Shown here piece after piece: positions 22,305-29,506 of a stretch of DNA of 35,310 bases (position 1 is its first letter; each line of letters begins with the position of its first letter). This stretch comes from DAOUMF01 sp034411955. Its GTDB lineage: Bacteria > Chloroflexota > Dehalococcoidia > SM23-28-2 > RBG-16-64-32. A model generated the notes under the pieces. The model was not told the DNA's origin and ran no database searches. It saw only the letters and a list, made by a program, of their open reading frames with translations. The DNA lies in NCBI GenBank assembly GCA_034411955.1, contig DAOUMF010000087.1, positions 1 to 35,310 on the forward strand, in the 5' to 3' direction. Position numbers and translations under genes: made by a program.

Positions 22305-22793
22305 ATGCCGGACATGCTGGTCAAGCTGTACGACCTCCCTGATTCCTCGCCCACCTACCAGCGCGTCCAAGCTGCTGGAGTGGAGCTGCGCAGGGCCGAT
22401 CCCTGGGACCGCGAGCGCTACCGCCGGTTCGTGGAGGAGGCGTTCGGCCCCCTGTGGGCGGTGGAGGCCGACCTGGCCTACCGCCAATCGCCCATTACCG
22501 CCTTCCTGGCAGAGAGAGAAGGCCTCATCGCGGGCTTCGCCGCTTACGAGTGCACCCGCCGCGGCTTCTTCGGCCCCACCGGGGTGCAGCAAAGCGAGCG
22601 CGGTCACGGCATAGGCGCGGCCCTCCTCTTCCGCTGCCTGGAATCGATGCGAGACATGGGTTATGCCTACGCCATCATCGGCGGCGTTGGCCCCGCGGAG
22701 TTCTACCAGAAGCTCTGCGGGGCCTTCATCATCCCCGGCAGCGAGGTGGGCGTGTACGGCTCGCTCTATCGGCTGCTAGGGGACAGGAGATGA
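22305..22793 (+). CDS. GNAT-family N-acetyltransferase
   Basis: A 162-residue GNAT-fold protein. The acetyl-CoA pyrophosphate loop is QQSERGHGIGAALLFRCL (about 95-112). It is preceded by the beta-4 strand region GPTGV and followed by AYAIIGGVGPAEFYQKLC, the typical beta-5/alpha-4 region. Catalytic residues vary in this family and the acceptor substrate is unknown. There is no ribosome-binding site; the -10 is about nine bases before the ATG, so translation is probably leaderless. The stop overlaps the start of the alpha/beta hydrolase (ATGA), so the two are coupled. Confidence 0.87.
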   Translation: MPDMLVKLYDLPDSSPTYQRVQAAGVELRRADPWDRERYRRFVEEAFGPLWAVEADLAYRQSPITAFLAEREGLIAGFAAYECTRRGFFGPTGVQQSERGHGIGAALLFRCLESMRDMGYAYAIIGGVGPAEFYQKLCGAFIIPGSEVGVYGSLYRLLGDRR

Positions 22794-23647
22794 GCGAGCC
22801 GGAGTCCCGGTACTACTACTCGCAGCGGCTGAAGCTCCACTACGTCGTCTGGGGGGATGGAGATAAGCCCCCGCTTATGCTCATCCATGGAGGCCGCGAC
22901 CACTGCCGCAACTGGGACGCCGTCGCCCTGGCCCTGCGCGACCGCTACACCATCTACGCCCCAGACCTGCGCGGCCACGGCGACAGCGCCCCGGCCGTAG
23001 GCGGCATGTACAGCCTGCCGGAATTCGTGCTGGACACGGCCACGCTCGTGGCCAATCTGGACGAGGGCCCGTTGACCATCATCGGCCACTCCCTGGGTGG
23101 GGCTATCGCCCTCCAGTACGCCGGCACCTACCCGGAGCAGGTAGCCAAGGTTGTGGCCATCGAGGGGCTGGGCCCGCCTTTCATCGAGCACCGGCCCGCC
23201 CACGTGCGCATGCGCCACTGGATAGACCACATGCACGAGATGGAGCGCCGCCAACCCAGACGCTACCCCACCCTGGAGGACGCCACCCACAGGATGATGG
23301 AGGCGAACCCCCACCTGAGGCCGGAGATGGCCCGCCACCTGACCACGCACGGCACCCGGCACAACGATGACGGCACCCTCTCATGGAAGTTCGACAACTA
23401 CGTGCGAATCCGCTCCCCCTACGAGTTCAACCTCGAGGACGCCCAGGACATCTGGTCGCGCATCGAGGCGCCCGTCCTGCTGATCAAGGGGAAGGAGAGC
23501 TGGGCCCCGGACCCGGATGAGTCAGGCCGGGCCGCGGCCATACCCAACTACCGGTCCGTCATCATCCAGGACGCCGGCCACTGGGTCCATCACGACCAGT
23601 TGGACCGCTTCCTGGATGTCGTCAGCGAGTTCCTGACCTCAGGCTGA
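22790..23647 (+). CDS. Alpha/beta-fold hydrolase
   Basis: A 285-residue hydrolase starting at ATG 22790 inside the ATGA overlap with the acetyltransferase gene; AGGAG precedes it. The oxyanion region is LIHGGRDH (31-38). Ser101 in the nucleophile elbow GHSLGG and His264 in DAGHWVHH complete two members of the triad; the acid is probably in the region after LLIKGKES. A helical cap spans about 120-210 and is rich in His and Arg. Fold and catalytic residues are clear, but substrate is not. Homologues of this type include hydrolases of meta-cleavage products, haloalkane-like substrates and esters. Confidence 0.9.
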   Translation: MSEPESRYYYSQRLKLHYVVWGDGDKPPLMLIHGGRDHCRNWDAVALALRDRYTIYAPDLRGHGDSAPAVGGMYSLPEFVLDTATLVANLDEGPLTIIGHSLGGAIALQYAGTYPEQVAKVVAIEGLGPPFIEHRPAHVRMRHWIDHMHEMERRQPRRYPTLEDATHRMMEANPHLRPEMARHLTTHGTRHNDDGTLSWKFDNYVRIRSPYEFNLEDAQDIWSRIEAPVLLIKGKESWAPDPDESGRAAAIPNYRSVIIQDAGHWVHHDQLDRFLDVVSEFLTSG

Positions 23648-23800
23648 GCCGCGTCGCCGGAGGCAGGCTCCCATGATCCAGGGTGCCGAGCGGTGACGGC
23701 GGCGCCGGCTAAGAGCTCGCGCGGGCGGAGGAGCGTTGCGTCACCTACCCCGGGCCTGCGTAGCACGCATCCAGTCGACGGTGCGCAGGCGCAGCCTGGC

Positions 23801-24625
23801 CTACCCGGAGCGCCGTAGCGACGGTGGGATGTCCACCGGCCGTTCCTCCCCACGCCGCTCTACTGTGGCTCCGGCCTCCGTCTCCGCCTGCCGGACGATG
23901 GCGTCCACGGTATCTCCGGCCCAGGGATAGCCACAAACGCCGAAGGAAACCGTGACGACGGTGCTCAGCCCTCTCTCCTCCAGCAACGGCAGCGCGGCTA
24001 GGGACTGGGTCAGGCGGTCCACCATCGTGTGCGCCCCTCGCTTGGAAGTGTCCGGCAGGATGATACCGAACTTGTCGCCGCTCATCCGGGCGGGCACGTC
24101 TGTGGCCCGAGTGAATTCAAGCAGGAAACGACCGAAGGCACCCAGCAGTTCGTCGCCCGCAGCATATCCGTAGGTGCGATTGACGTGGTCCAAAGATGTA
24201 ACCTGGATGGTGATGAAAGCGAGGGGCCGTTGGAATCCCTTGGCGGTCTGGAGCTCCCGCTCCAGCCTCTCGAACAGGTAGCGACGGTTGAATAACTGGG
24301 AGAGTTCGTCCCGTATGGCCATGTTCTCCAACTCCATGTTGTGGACGAGCAGGCGGAGCCGGAGCCGCTTCTCCTCCCTGACGGCCTCTCTGCGGGAGAG
24401 AGCGGCCGCCGTGAAGGCGTAGATCGCCGCCGACAGGAACACCGCCGTGTCCACGAAGAACACGGTCTCGCCGAAGTCATTCAAGCTGACCGCCAGCCAG
24501 CCCAAAATGAGTACTACGGCACCAACGGCCCTAAGCAGCCAGCGAGTTCGCAGCGATCCCTTCACGGTGCCGCTACTCCTGACCTCCAGGGCCTCGGACG
24601 GACTGAAATCGCTCGGTTTGGTCAT
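23801..24625 (-). CDS. Membrane protein with degenerate GGDEF domain
   Basis: A 274-residue protein. Two hydrophobic helices (about 29-47 and 54-76) are followed by a coiled coil (78-105) and a GGDEF-fold domain (106-250). The active-site motif is SGDKF (182-186) instead of GGDEF, and the first metal-binding aspartates are replaced (VTS where active enzymes have DID). The protein is therefore very unlikely to make cyclic di-GMP. The fold is retained (ELSQLFNRRYLFERLE, NRTYGYAAGDELLGAF, TVSFGV), so it may act as a GTP or c-di-GMP sensor or as a scaffold. Monocistronic, convergent with the preceding hydrolase gene. Confidence 0.87.
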   Translation of the reverse strand: MTKPSDFSPSEALEVRSSGTVKGSLRTRWLLRAVGAVVLILGWLAVSLNDFGETVFFVDTAVFLSAAIYAFTAAALSRREAVREEKRLRLRLLVHNMELENMAIRDELSQLFNRRYLFERLERELQTAKGFQRPLAFITIQVTSLDHVNRTYGYAAGDELLGAFGRFLLEFTRATDVPARMSGDKFGIILPDTSKRGAHTMVDRLTQSLAALPLLEERGLSTVVTVSFGVCGYPWAGDTVDAIVRQAETEAGATVERRGEERPVDIPPSLRRSG

Positions 24626-24743
24626 CGCGTCGGATATCCAAGTGGCAAAGGTAAGCGGGTCTCCGGACTCACTGTTTCAGACGCCAGCCAGAAATGCGTT
24701 GTTACAGGAATTCCGGCCCAGCTATGACCAGCATGGGCAGTTG

Positions 24744-24772
24744 TTGAAGGGCTCAACCCGCCGGTATACAAT
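24744..24772 (+). promoter_or_regulatory. Promoter of the CAU tRNA
   Basis: TTGAAG (24744-24749), a 17-bp spacer and TACAAT (24767-24772). The predicted start is a few bases before the mature 5' end at 24783. Confidence 0.6.
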
Positions 24773-24782
24773 TCAGGCGGGC

Positions 24783-24857
24783 GGGCCCGTAGCTCAAGGG
24801 CAGAGCGACCGGCTCATAACCGGTTGGTTGGAGGTTCGAATCCTCCCGGGCCCACCA
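24783..24857 (+). tRNA. tRNA with CAU anticodon (Ile2 or elongator Met), CCA encoded
   Basis: The acceptor stem GGGCCCG pairs with CGGGCCC (24847-24853). The D-stem is GCTC/GAGC with a short D-loop. The anticodon stem ACCGG/CCGGT encloses CTCATAA, with CAU at 24815-24817. The T-loop contains GGTTCGAATCC. Discriminator A and encoded CCA end at 24857. C4-G69 and C5-G68, the pairs TilS uses to recognise tRNA-Ile2 in E. coli, are both present, so a lysidine-modified isoleucine tRNA is possible. An elongator methionine tRNA is the alternative; it lacks the features of an initiator. Confidence 0.93.
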
Positions 24858-24870
24858 CACATGTAGCGTC

Positions 24871-25029
24871 ATGTTACAGGCGGAGCGAGTCGCCGATTAC
24901 CTCGGGAGCAAGCTTCCACAGGCCTCCGAGGTGATCGTCGAGAATGCGTTCCGTATCCCCGGTGGCGCCTCCCGCGAGACCTGGTCCTTCGACGCCCGCT
25001 GGCGCGAGGGCGGCGTAGGCCCCAACTGA
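24871..25029 (+). pseudogene. N-terminal fragment of an APH-family phosphotransferase
   Basis: A 52-residue open frame starting 13 bases after the tRNA 3' end. It matches the start of the acyl-CoA-dehydrogenase-associated phosphotransferase family: AERVADYLGSKLP, then the nucleotide-binding segment FRIPGGASRETWSFDARW. It then stops at TGA. The rest of the kinase is missing. The next gene is a complete APH-fold kinase with its own glycine-rich segment, so this is a truncated remnant rather than a frameshifted start of it. Its junction right after a tRNA suggests a past recombination at the tRNA 3' end. Confidence 0.6.
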
Positions 25030-26135
25030 TGGCTGAAGGAACGGCAACGCCAAGGTTGGTTTCCGATCCGGCGATGGCGGACGGCCGGTGGTTCACCGAA
25101 GTGCTTCAGTACGCCGGTATGCTGGGTGACGCAGTCGTGACCAGGGTCGAGCGCCAACGGATCGGGACGGGGTTGGTCGGGCAGAACGTCGCGTTCTCGC
25201 TCACTTACGACAGACCCGCGCCTGACGCGCCTGCGAGTGTCGTGGGTAAGTTTGCTTCGCCGGAACCTCAGAGCCGAAGCACGGCGAAGGCGTTGCGCTT
25301 ATTCGAACGCGAAGTCCGATTTTACCAAGAGATCGCCAGGACGGTGGATATCCGAATTCCTGCCTGCTACCTGGCCGACATCGATCTGGATACCTGCGAC
25401 TTCGTGCTGCTGCTCGAGGACCTTCGCCCCGCAGTTCAAGGTGATCAACTCGCTGGATGCGGCCTCGACGAGGCGATGCTGGCGATGGATGAGCTTGCAG
25501 GACTGCACGCCCCCCGTTGGGGCGACCCGACGCTGGCCAACATCGAGTGGCTGGGCCAACACGACGATGCACAATCGCACGAAATGATCCGAAGCATGTA
25601 CCAGAGCCTATGGCCGGGCTTCGCGGCGCAGTACGGGCCCTCACTCACCTCCGATGCGCTGGCGCTTGGGGAGGCGTTCGGCGCCTCACTCAGTGATTGG
25701 CGGCGCTCATGGACACGGCCCTACTGTGTCACGCATGGGGACTACCGTTTGGACAACATGCTGTTTGGCACCGAGGAGGGCGGCCACCGGCTCACAACAG
25801 TCGATTGGCAAACCGTCGGACACGGGCCGGGAATCTTAGATGCGGCGTACTTCATCGGCAACGGACCCCCCGTGCCCGACCGCCGCGCGCATGAGATGGA
25901 CTTGCTGAAACGGTATCACGATGGGCTACGCGCTCGGGGCGTAGACGACTACGAATGGAATCAGTGCCTCGAGGATTACAGGCGTGCGACGCTTGCTGGC
26001 GTTCTGATGACGGTGGTCGCCTCGCAGGTCGTCGCTTCCGATGACCGCGGAGACGCGATGTTTGCGGCCATGGCGGAGCGCCACTTCGCACACGCTATCG
26101 ATCACCAAGCCGGTGACACCCTGACCCGTGCGTAG
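25029..26135 (+). CDS. APH-fold phosphotransferase family protein
   Basis: A 368-residue kinase-like protein. The N-lobe has GTGLVGQNVAFSL (47-59) and the ATP-binding Lys74 (VVGKF). The catalytic loop is HGDYRLDN (236-243) with base Asp238, and the metal-binding Asp259 is in TVDWQ. The C-terminal segment GPGILDAAYFIGN matches APH/EcK-type kinases. The acceptor is unknown; members phosphorylate small hydroxylated compounds. No ribosome-binding site is seen for ATG 25029, and ATG 25074 (MADGRWF) is an alternative start. The gene overlaps the truncated fragment by one base. Its GC content looks lower than that of most neighbours, consistent with acquisition by transfer. Confidence 0.87.
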   Translation: MAEGTATPRLVSDPAMADGRWFTEVLQYAGMLGDAVVTRVERQRIGTGLVGQNVAFSLTYDRPAPDAPASVVGKFASPEPQSRSTAKALRLFEREVRFYQEIARTVDIRIPACYLADIDLDTCDFVLLLEDLRPAVQGDQLAGCGLDEAMLAMDELAGLHAPRWGDPTLANIEWLGQHDDAQSHEMIRSMYQSLWPGFAAQYGPSLTSDALALGEAFGASLSDWRRSWTRPYCVTHGDYRLDNMLFGTEEGGHRLTTVDWQTVGHGPGILDAAYFIGNGPPVPDRRAHEMDLLKRYHDGLRARGVDDYEWNQCLEDYRRATLAGVLMTVVASQVVASDDRGDAMFAAMAERHFAHAIDHQAGDTLTRA

Positions 26136-26354
26136 GCGTTCTCACGTGGCCCTCGTCTCTTGCCGATAGCGCACAGGCAAGTGAAGATCTGATGGCGGTA
26201 CGGTCGGACGCCTATCGCCACCCGCGCGAAGTGGCGGCGCGCGGCTGCTCGTTCTGGGACATCTTCAGCTTCCGCGAGCGGATGGCGAAGCTCCGCGCCA
26301 CGGGAGCCCAGCTGAGCCGTCGGCCGCCGTTTCGTGGTAATATCATCCTGGACA

Positions 26355-26927
26355 ATGGCTACGGACGAATGGTTAGAACGCACCCGCCAGGCGCTGGCGG
26401 AGTACATTCCTCATCGCCTAGAGGGCACCGGCGCGACGCCTGCCGCCATCCTCATCCTGGTCTACGATCTGGACGGCGAGGCGCACATCCTTTTCACCGA
26501 GCGCACCCACCAAGTGGAGCACCACAAGGGCCAAGTATCCTTCCCCGGCGGCGCCTGCGACGAATCTGACGACTGCGTGGAGGCCACAGCCCTGCGCGAG
26601 ACCGCTGAGGAGATCGGCGTGCAGCCGGAGGACGTAGAGGTCGTCGGCCAGTTGGACGATATGCTGACCATCAGCAACTTCGTCGTCACTCCCTACGTGG
26701 GCATCCTCAAGGTGAACTCCGAGTACCCGTTCGTCGTCAACCACCACGAGGTGGTCGAGGTGGTCCAGGTGCCTCTCTCGCACCTCCTGGACGACCACAA
26801 CATGGAGCTTGAGGTACGCCAGTACAAGGGGAAGCAGGTGCTCGTCCCGGCCTACACCTACGAGGGCCATCGCATCTGGGGGGCCACAGCGCGCATGCTG
26901 CGCCAGTTCCTGGAACTGCTCGCCTGA
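26355..26927 (+). CDS. Nudix hydrolase, CoA pyrophosphatase type
   Basis: A 190-residue Nudix enzyme. The family-specific segment HKGQVSFPGG (57-66) and preceding LFTERT resemble the CoA pyrophosphatase signature (NudL type), which hydrolyses CoA and acyl-CoA to 3'-phosphoadenosine phosphate and phosphopantetheine. The Nudix box follows (66-88), with Arg81-Glu82 and Glu85-Glu86 (RETAEEIGV). ATG 26355 has no ribosome-binding site, but TATCAT (26341-26346) lies eight bases before it, which points to leaderless translation. The histidine phosphatase gene follows after 76 bases. The enzyme fits the acyl-CoA-rich metabolism of this window. Confidence 0.9.
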   Translation: MATDEWLERTRQALAEYIPHRLEGTGATPAAILILVYDLDGEAHILFTERTHQVEHHKGQVSFPGGACDESDDCVEATALRETAEEIGVQPEDVEVVGQLDDMLTISNFVVTPYVGILKVNSEYPFVVNHHEVVEVVQVPLSHLLDDHNMELEVRQYKGKQVLVPAYTYEGHRIWGATARMLRQFLELLA

Positions 26928-27003
26928 CGGTGACCGCCCAAGAAGATACCATCACCCCAAGCCCCAGCCCGCTCTCCTCCTGCAGCCCGACTCTGGGGTC
27001 AAC

Positions 27004-27633
27004 ATGCGCCTCCTGCTGATCCGTCACGCGGAGTCCACAGGCAACCGCCAGCGGCGGCTCCAGGGCCGGGCCGAGTTCCCCCTGACTGAGCGCGGCCGTC
27101 GCCAGGCCGAAGAGCTGGCGGCAGCCGTGTCGCGGCTGCCGATCACAGCGGTCGCCAGCAGCCCGGTCGTACGCGCTCTGCACACGGCGGAGGCCATCGC
27201 CGGCCCTCTCGGCCTGACGGTGGAGGTTCAGCCAGCGCTCCAGGAGTACGACTTCGGCGAGCTGTCCGGCCTGACCTGGCCGGAGATCCGCGAGCGACAC
27301 CCTCAGCTCATCGAGCAACTGCTGAGCGACAGTTCGGACTTCCCTCACTACCCCGGTGAGGAGGGACGAGAGGCGTTCCGGGAGCGGGTATGCGGGGCGT
27401 TATGGGCGATCGCCGACAGGTTTGCGGGCGAGCAGTCCGTGGCGGTGGTGACACACGCCGGGCCCATCGCCGTGTTCCTGCTGGACATCCTCCAGCGCGG
27501 CTATCAGCGGCCGATACCGTTCACGCTCGACAACGCCTCCGTGACCACGGTGGAGATCGCTGAGCCGCAGTCGTTCCGGCCGCGGGCGGTCCTGATCGGG
27601 CTCAACGATACGTGCCACCTCAGGGAGGGCTAG
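27004..27633 (+). CDS. Histidine phosphatase family protein (phosphoglycerate mutase-like)
   Basis: A 209-residue branch-1 histidine phosphatase. The RHG motif is Arg7-His8-Ala9-Glu10. Arg57 (SSPVVRA), Glu81 (QEYDFGEL) and His151 (VVTHAGP) complete the phosphate pocket. The start at ATG 27004 places the RHG motif at the usual N-terminal position. The family includes cofactor-dependent phosphoglycerate mutases, alpha-ribazole phosphatases and broad-specificity phosphatases, and the substrate cannot be resolved. It may be co-transcribed with the Nudix gene, 76 bases upstream. Confidence 0.9.
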   Translation: MRLLLIRHAESTGNRQRRLQGRAEFPLTERGRRQAEELAAAVSRLPITAVASSPVVRALHTAEAIAGPLGLTVEVQPALQEYDFGELSGLTWPEIRERHPQLIEQLLSDSSDFPHYPGEEGREAFRERVCGALWAIADRFAGEQSVAVVTHAGPIAVFLLDILQRGYQRPIPFTLDNASVTTVEIAEPQSFRPRAVLIGLNDTCHLREG

Positions 27634-27724
27634 CCCGCCGCCAGACGGCAACCGGAATTGACATCCGTGATGCTCATGGTGTCGTATCACTTCTGTAACT
27701 GCAGACGAATCGAGGAGGGTTACC

Positions 27725-28006
27725 ATGCTGTTCGTTGTCACTCATGAGCACACACCGGAGCTTTGCCCCGCGGACGACCCAGGGCCGGTGCACAAGCTGA
27801 CCGACGAGAAGCACATCAAGGACTCGGGGGTGAAGGTGCTGGGGAGCTACATCGCGTCGCTGGAGCACACGATGTACTTCGTGCTGGAGGCGGACGACTA
27901 CGCCCAGGTGGTGCGGTACCTGCAACCGATCATGAAGATCGGGACGCCGGACGTCGTGCCGGCGCAGACGCTGGCCAAGGGCCTCGGCCCCTTCTTCAAG
28001 GGATAG
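27725..28006 (+). CDS. Small DUF3303-like ferredoxin-fold protein
   Basis: A 93-residue soluble protein with AGGAGGG just before its ATG. It starts MLFVVTHEHTPELCPADDP and has a central KVLGSYIASLEHTMYFVLEADDYAQVVRYL segment (about 37-66), the strand-helix pattern of dimeric alpha/beta-barrel (DUF3303/GYD-like) proteins. A His-rich N-terminus with Cys14 (HEHTPELC) could bind metal or a ligand, but nothing proves it. Function unknown. A perfect TTGACA (27658-27663) lies upstream, but no well-spaced -10 was found. Confidence 0.75.
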   Translation: MLFVVTHEHTPELCPADDPGPVHKLTDEKHIKDSGVKVLGSYIASLEHTMYFVLEADDYAQVVRYLQPIMKIGTPDVVPAQTLAKGLGPFFKG

Positions 28007-28041
28007 TCGGCAAGGCGGCCGTCCGGGGGGCGGCGGCTGGT

Positions 28042-28111
28042 CTCACAACGGATGGGGAACCGATAAGCGGATGGGCGATCATCCGTTTATCCGCTGAGTG
28101 TCCGTTGTGAG
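28042..28111. repeat. Large imperfect inverted repeat (hairpin)
   Basis: Outer arms CTCACAACGGA (28042-28052) and TCCGTTGTGAG (28101-28111) pair over 11 bp. Inner arms GATAAGCGGAT (28062-28072) and ATCCGTTTATC (28081-28091) pair over 11 positions with one G-U. The two helices are separated by a symmetric internal loop of nine bases on each side, and the top loop is eight bases. No T-tract follows. It could be a structured RNA, a MITE-like element or a protein-binding site. Confidence 0.6.
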
Positions 28112-28134
28112 GATGCCCCTCGAACTTCGCCGCG

Positions 28135-28427
28135 CCTACGGGCGGCTCCCACCACAGGCGGGCAGGCGGGCGGTTGGCGAGCAGCCCGACCCCCGTGTTG
28201 TAGGTCCCACCCGGCCCACCCCCGAACTCCGTTCAGGCTTGGCCCCACCCCAGGGCTACGAGCGGCTCCCGCCACAGGCGGGCAGGCATACGGTTGCCGA
28301 ATTGTGGCGCTCACGCAGCGCGGGCACCAGTCAAGCGCGGCTGGTCCACCCCACCCCAAGGTGGTTCGTCCCTCCCAGCCCACCTCCGCCTGCGGCGGAC
28401 AGGCATGCGGTTGCCGAGCCGTAGCGA
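28135..28427. repeat. Three spaced copies of a GC-rich repeat
   Basis: A 24-base core recurs at 28157-28180, 28277-28300 and 28394-28417. By hand alignment copy 2 matches copy 1 at 20 of 24 and copy 3 at 22 of 24 positions; copies 1 and 2 share 34 of 40 bases over a longer span. Spacings are 120 and 117 bases. Each contains CGGTTGSCGA. In copy 3 this supplies the -35 of the DUF262-HEPN promoter. No gene is supported in the 462 bases between 28006 and 28469. Confidence 0.65.
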
Positions 28428-28439
28428 GTAGACTATACT
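28411..28439 (+). promoter_or_regulatory. Promoter of the DUF262-HEPN pair
   Basis: TTGCCG (28411-28416), a 17-bp spacer and TATACT (28434-28439). The -35 lies inside the third repeat copy. A GGGGGAGG ribosome-binding site at 28455-28462 serves ATG 28469. Confidence 0.65.
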
Positions 28440-28451
28440 GCTGCCGCAGCA
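28439..28451. promoter_or_regulatory. Perfect palindrome at the transcription start of the DUF262-HEPN pair
   Basis: TGCTGCCGCAGCA is a perfect 6-1-6 inverted repeat that begins at the last base of the -10 and covers the expected start point near 28446. This is the position of a repressor operator; an mRNA 5'-end hairpin is the alternative reading. Confidence 0.45.
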
Positions 28452-28468
28452 AGTGAGGGGGAGGCAAC

Positions 28469-29506
28469 ATGACGATTCAATTGGAGAACATCCCTTCCGA
28501 AACGGCTGACGCGAAATCCAGCGTCGCGCTGTACAAGATAGTGTCGTACCCCGCAGACTTCACCCTCCAAGTTCTTTACGAGAAGTGGAAGAATGATGAG
28601 CTAATCATTCCGAAGTTCCAGCGCAAGTTTGTATGGACGGTGGGCCAAGCCAGTCGCCTCATCGAGTCGTTTTTGATGGGCCTGCCCGTACCTGAAATCT
28701 TCCTCTACAAGGAGCCTACCCAAAGGCAGATCGTCATCGACGGTCAACAGCGCCTCAAGAGCATTTTTTCCTTCTTTGACGGTGAGCTCCCGGATGGACG
28801 GCCCTTCTACCTTACAGACGTCAACGAAAGATGGGCGGGCAAGACTTACGAAGACCTCGGGGAAGCCGACAGAAGGCGGCTACGCGACTCGGTGTTAAGA
28901 TCCATTTTTGTAGAACAAATCGACCCGAAAGATCGTACGAGCATCTATCACGTGTTTAAGCGTCTGAACACTGGAGGCACCTCGTTGACACCGCAAGAGG
29001 TGCGGAACTGCGTATACCATGGACCGTTCAACGATCTCCTAGTGAAGCTCAACGAAGACTCCCAGTGGAGGGAGATCGTGGGGTCTCCCGTTCCCGACAA
29101 GCGGATGCGAGATGTGGAGCTGATCGCCAGGTTCCTTGCCTTGACCGAGAGCCACAGAGCATACACCAAGCCCATGAAGGAGTTCATTTCAAATTACATG
29201 GAGGAGTACCAGAATTCGGAGGACAACCGCCGCTTCGTTGACACGTTTCGGAAGACGGTGAAGGCTATCGTGGAGGGACTGGGACCGAGGCCCTTTCACA
29301 TCAGACGCGGCCTGAACGCTGCCGCGTTCGACGCTGTCATGGTTGCCTTCGCCACTGTTCGAAGAGGAGTTCCGCGCGATATCCGGTCTAGATACAACGA
29401 GCTGCTCAAGGACAAGGCATTTCAGGAAGCGACAACGTCGGGAACCACGGACGAACTTGCCGTTCAGAGCCGCATGAATCGTGCTCAACAAGTCCTGTTT
29501 GCGTGA
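28469..29506 (+). CDS. DUF262 domain protein (GmrSD N-terminal-type)
   Basis: A 345-residue protein of the DUF262/ParB-like superfamily. Diagnostic motifs are IPKFQRKFVW (47-56), SRLIESFLMGLPVP (62-75), the catalytic-type DGQQRL (91-96) and FKRLNTGGTSLTPQEVRN. It lacks the C-terminal DUF1524 HNH nuclease domain found in GmrSD-type restriction enzymes. DUF262 proteins with the DGQQR motif bind or hydrolyse nucleotides and couple to a toxic effector in several defence systems. The downstream HEPN gene overlaps its stop by four bases (GTGA), so the two are translated together. Codon use and GC content are lower than in flanking genes, suggesting recent transfer. Likely sensor or regulator half of a two-gene defence module. 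Confidence 0.88.
   Translation: MTIQLENIPSETADAKSSVALYKIVSYPADFTLQVLYEKWKNDELIIPKFQRKFVWTVGQASRLIESFLMGLPVPEIFLYKEPTQRQIVIDGQQRLKSIFSFFDGELPDGRPFYLTDVNERWAGKTYEDLGEADRRRLRDSVLRSIFVEQIDPKDRTSIYHVFKRLNTGGTSLTPQEVRNCVYHGPFNDLLVKLNEDSQWREIVGSPVPDKRMRDVELIARFLALTESHRAYTKPMKEFISNYMEEYQNSEDNRRFVDTFRKTVKAIVEGLGPRPFHIRRGLNAAAFDAVMVAFATVRRGVPRDIRSRYNELLKDKAFQEATTSGTTDELAVQSRMNRAQQVLFA

Noticed and set aside
24871..26135. One frameshifted kinase gene spanning both frames
   Set aside because: The second frame has its own complete N-lobe with glycine-rich segment and ATP lysine, so two nucleotide-binding segments would be present.
26192..26569. Plus-strand frame starting MAVRSDAYRHP before the Nudix gene
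   Set aside because: It overlaps the Nudix gene in another frame and lacks a family; the first 40 codons look plausible, but nothing supports translation. I see nothing else in 26136-26354.
27658..27690. Promoter for the DUF3303-like gene
   Set aside because: TTGACA is perfect, but the best -10 candidates are at 20-21 bp spacing, too far for a confident call.
28135..28427. Possible CRISPR array
   Set aside because: Only three imperfect copies of a GC-rich core with spacings of 117-120 bases, and no cas genes.
28087..28470. Minus-strand frame of 127 codons over the repeat cluster
   Set aside because: Its repeated RQPxACPP motif simply reflects the DNA repeats, and there is no ribosome-binding site.
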